From the NCBI RefSeq assembly GCF_901933205.1, contig NC_044574.1:45727609-45791608 (forward strand): 64,000 nt of DNA, read 5' to 3'. The DNA is from Camarhynchus parvulus (taxonomy: Eukaryota > Chordata > Aves > Passeriformes > Thraupidae). A program made the position numbers and the translations under genes. Positions 61,253-64,000 of the stretch are shown here, piece after piece. The notes beneath the pieces were generated by a model. That model saw only the letters and a program-made list of their open reading frames with translations. It was not told where the DNA came from and searched no databases. Within the stretch, counting starts at the first letter, position 1, and each line of letters starts with the position of its first letter.

Positions 61253-61557
61253 TGAATTTTTCATCTTGATTGACGCACAGCAGTATAAAGTTCACTTCTA
61301 AAGCTAGTGGTTAACTTGTGTAGGAAACTTTAGCAGTTTGACACTAAGGTAATGAACTTCTGTGTGCATTTTCTATGCTTATGTTCTACTTTTTTTTTTT
61401 ACTTTAGTTTCATTCATTTTCATGAGATGTTTGGTATGTCTATAAAAAGAATCCAAGGATGGTTATAAATACTGTAAGTATTGTAATGTAATGCAGGTTA
61501 TTTGAAAGCTGTTTATTATTATATCATTCCTGATAACGCTGAGATGTGGGTGTTTTT

Positions 61558-61563
61558 AATAAA
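61558..61563 (+). promoter_or_regulatory. TET2: Distal polyadenylation signal AATAAA of TET2
   Basis: A canonical AATAAA follows a T-rich stretch and is followed within about 20-50 nt by a T/G-rich region (CTCTGTCTTG, CTTTCCTTGTC). It is the last strong signal before the downstream repeats and gives a 3' UTR of about 3.3 kb, similar in scale to the long mammalian TET2 3' UTR. Confidence 0.7.
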
Positions 61564-61585
61564 ATTTATATTTATTTAATGCACT

Positions 61586-62049
61586 CTGTCTTGCAGAAAC
61601 TTGTCTTTCCTTGTCATTTTTACCAGCTGACAACAAAGCAGGCATCACGCCCAAACAAAGTGCATCACTAGAGACTTCAAAAGAGGAAGCCTAGACATCA
61701 CATTCGTTCCTAGTTCTGCTTTGATTCTTACCTCCAACAGGTTGGGATACAGGCTGCTGAGGCCAGGCTACTGCTCCATAAAATCTGTGTTTACAGGGAA
61801 GGAGGGAGGCATTTGTATGGGCAGGAAGAGACAGTAGAGCTTCACTGCTGTTTTTCCATTGGTCTTTGTGTACACAAATGAATATGGCATATTCACTGTG
61901 CCAGTGCCTTCACTGCTCAAGTAACAGCCACAAATGCACACCTAGCAGAGGCAGGACAAGGGGGAGACTCTAAGCATTCATTTATTTGTTTGGGGTATTC
62001 AGCTGTACCTAGTTAAGCATTTTTCTACTTTTTTTCAAATCACTCCCAA
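61586..62049. other. Intergenic sequence after TET2
   Basis: This is noncoding sequence between the TET2 polyadenylation region and the CR1 fragment. I see nothing recognisable in it. Confidence 0.6.
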
Positions 62050-62300
62050 ATGGTGGGAGGCTCCAACAAACAGTATTGTGCCAGAAGAGGACTAGATTGG
62101 ATGTTAGGAAAAATGTTGTCACCAAGAGAGTTGTAAGATTGGAAAAGGCTGTCCAGGGAAGTGGTTGAGTCACCATCCCTGGAGCTATTCAAAAGACATG
62201 TGGCACCTGGGGACAGGGTTTAGTGGTGGACTTGGCAGTGTAGGTTTTACAGTTGGACTTAAAGGCCTTAAGCGACTTTTCCAACCTAAATTATTGTGAC
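62050..62300 (+). mobile_element. CR1 LINE fragment, 3' end
   Basis: The sequence follows the 3' end of avian CR1 retrotransposons from memory. Matching stretches include AGATTGGATGTTAGGAAAAA, GGGAAGTGGTTGAGTCACC, ATCCCTGGAG, GGTTTAGTGGTGGACTTGGC and TTTTCCAACCTAAAT. It lies in the sense orientation about 0.5 kb beyond the end of TET2. It is 5'-truncated and carries many substitutions and small gaps, so it is not active. The wording GTGGACTTGGCAGTG is typical of CR1 copies in Neoaves and passerines. The left boundary is approximate. Confidence 0.85.
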
Positions 62301-62821
62301 CAAGAAAAACCTCAAAATCATTAAAGTCAAAACGCTCAGGTATAATCTAAATCACTCACAATCTAGAGAAAAGAAGAAGCAGTAAGAAAGTGTGTCTGAA
62401 TCAATACCAGGACATACATTCTTGGAGGCATCAGACAAAACCTTGTTCTCTGAGTCCCTTTGTTTAACTTCAGGGGATATCAGGACTGAATTCTGAAACA
62501 ACCCATTCTGTGGGAGAAGAGAAAAATTGCTCTCTCCACAGTTGCAAAATGTTTCTGTGACAATAACAGGAATTCTCAAGCTTCCTTTTTTGAGAGCCTG
62601 AGTTTGTTATCAGCACTGTTCCCCCCATCTGTTGGGTTCTTGTGGTTGAGATGACCCTCAAGGTATTAGAAAGTCTTTTTTTCCCAGCCCCACAACTGAA
62701 GAAGTTGAGATTTGTCAGTTCTGCTTTTCAAGGTTGTTTATTTTTTTCTTATCTATTACATTCTTTCTCTGACCTGCTGAGATCTGTCCAGTGGGTCGGG
62801 TTGTGGCACAGTGACTGCCTT
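62301..62821. other. Intergenic sequence between CR1 fragment and LTR-like block
   Basis: Only short reading frames occur here, and none is recognised. Parts could be outer edges of the neighbouring repeats. Confidence 0.5.
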
Positions 62822-63247
62822 TGTGGTGGTGTTAACTTTTTATACTACGAACTACGTGTACTTTATTTACAATAATTTTCCAATACCTATCAGTTATGTT
62901 AGACAGTCTGTCTCTACTTTAAACCAATCAAAAAGTGCCACCATCCCAGCAGAAGATGGAGGACAAGAAGAAGGAGAAGAAGGACAGGACATGCCCAGAT
63001 TCGTCCATCTTGCTTCTTGAACCCCCATTCTAAAATCCCAAAATTCTACTTTTTCACCCTGTGACAAATTAACTATCATTTTACTCAAACTCTTGTGGTT
63101 TGTAAATCTCCACACAAAGTTGGTAATTGTTTCCATGGACTAAAATCGAAGGCACAGGTTTTTTTGATGCCATGCCAAGGTCCCTGAGCCCCTTGCCAGG
63201 GTCTCGAATCACCCAGAGCAGCCAGAAGAATGTCCTGGGTCCCAACA
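62822..63247 (+). mobile_element. Probable solo LTR (ERVL-like, passerine type)
   Basis: This roughly 425-bp block starts TGTGGTGGTG and ends CCAACA, so TG...CA ends are possible. Internal text such as AACCAATCAAAAAGTGCCAC, GAAGATGGAGGACA, TGAACCCCCATTCTAAAA, TTCACCCTGTGACAAATTAA and CCATGCCAAGGTCCCTGAGC resembles LTRs that recur in songbird genomes. No gag, pol or env sequence lies beside it, so a solo LTR fits best. The identification is from pattern memory; the ends and the target-site duplication were not confirmed. Confidence 0.5.
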
Positions 63248-64000
63248 CCCATCCATCGACTCCACACACCTTGGAAAGCCCCCCCTGCTACACACATTCA
63301 GATCAGTCAGTGTCTTGGGAACACAGTGATTTAACACTCCACAGTCTGTAATGTTCCCCCCAGCTCTCAGTGTATTCCCAGATGGGAGTTCTTGAGGCAG
63401 GCTAGCACCCTGCAGCAGCCAAGTGCTGCCCTTTCCTGTCCACAGGTGCATATTCCTGCATCAGCCAGATGAACAGACAGATGCACTGGCTTTACCAGAA
63501 CTCTCTCAGCCCTTTAGCCTTCCTTGGCAAAGAATCGTGCCATTAATGAACATTCCCACTTGTGTCTTTCAGCATAATTTCTTCAGTGCATTTTGAGAGA
63601 TCTCATTCCAGAGGTGCTAACATAGCACAATGTGCTCATAGCCAAGACCCAGAGAAGTCAAACCAGACCTTCCCAGGACACTTCTCCCAGGAACACAGGC
63701 TCTTCCTGAGACTTGGGCAGTTTGCTGTTGTGCCTCAGGGGGCCATGACCACTCACCATCACCACCCAAACCACTGGCTGTAGTCCCCATACAGTGGTTA
63801 CAACTGGGAATGCCCAACTGAGCATCCAAATAACTTCTGCCTCACCTTTTCTCTTCACTTCCCTGTTTTGTCATTTCCCATGGGAATGACTGGAAAGCCT
63901 GTGGTAAGAAGCCAAACCAGGGTGAACAAACCCCAAGCAAAAATTAAGAGCAGCAGGTAATGATGCTCTTATGGAAAAGAATCCAACACAAAAAGGATGT
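63248..64000. other. Intergenic sequence to the window end
   Basis: No recognisable gene was seen. In human the next gene beyond TET2 is PPA2 in opposite orientation, but no PPA2 exon was identified here. Confidence 0.5.

Larger units (their letters stand above)
58241..61585 (+). other. TET2: TET2 3' UTR, about 3.3 kb
   Basis: This AT-rich untranslated region runs from the stop codon at 58238-58240 to the end implied by AATAAA at 61558. The cleavage point is an estimate, about 20 nt past that signal. It contains four matches to the miR-29 seed (58747, 58902, 59433, 59978), miR-26 seed matches (8-mers at 61213 and 61245, a 7-mer at 60201), one miR-101 8-mer (59922), one miR-22 7-mer (59794) and a Pumilio-type TGTAAATA (61104). 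An A-rich tract lies at 60150-60190 and a run of 15 T at 60238-60252. Short reading frames here are not convincing genes. Confidence 0.8.

Noticed and set aside
62642..63020. Short frames inside the downstream repeat region
   Set aside because: They lie in or beside an LTR-like block and resemble no known protein.

Overview
This window is vertebrate genomic DNA, most likely from a bird and probably a passerine. The reasons are a 3'-end CR1 LINE fragment near 62.05-62.30 kb, an LTR-like block near 62.82-63.25 kb that resembles passerine ERVL-type LTRs, long AT-rich introns, and a protein that follows human TET2 closely while being about 40 residues shorter. There are no bacterial-type genes, operons, CRISPR arrays or phage features. 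All species and repeat-family names here come from recognition, not from a database search.

The window holds one recognisable protein-coding gene, TET2 (ten-eleven translocation methylcytosine dioxygenase 2), on the + strand. All nine coding exons are present (exons 3-11 in human numbering): 37538-40910 (ATG at 37583), 43087-43177, 46657-46750, 47858-48066, 48873-49023, 51181-51270, 53752-53889, 55231-55591 and 56824-58240 (stop at 58238). Every junction has a GT donor and an AG acceptor, and the codon phases join correctly. The internal exon lengths 91, 94, 209, 151, 90 and 138 nt equal the human lengths as I remember them. The 3' UTR runs from 58241 to about 61.58 kb and ends at an AATAAA at 61558. 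It carries several miR-29 and miR-26 seed matches.

Positions 1-37537 look like upstream intron or 5' flank of TET2. I could not identify a coding exon there, only microsatellites, short tandem duplications, palindromes and two small CpG-rich islets. Beyond the 3' UTR lie the CR1 fragment, the LTR-like block and plain intergenic sequence.

The main anomaly is a one-base reading-frame break in the last coding exon, just after Tyr1623 (about 57228-57233). As written, the protein ends after 1633 residues and loses the third iron ligand and the 2-oxoglutarate-binding Arg of the dioxygenase fold. The downstream frame stays open and well conserved for about 336 codons to the normal TET2 C-terminus. 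A sequence or assembly error, or a very recent allele, therefore fits better than an old pseudogene. I found no credible sign of a new biological system; the remaining findings are modest observations on regulation and repeats.
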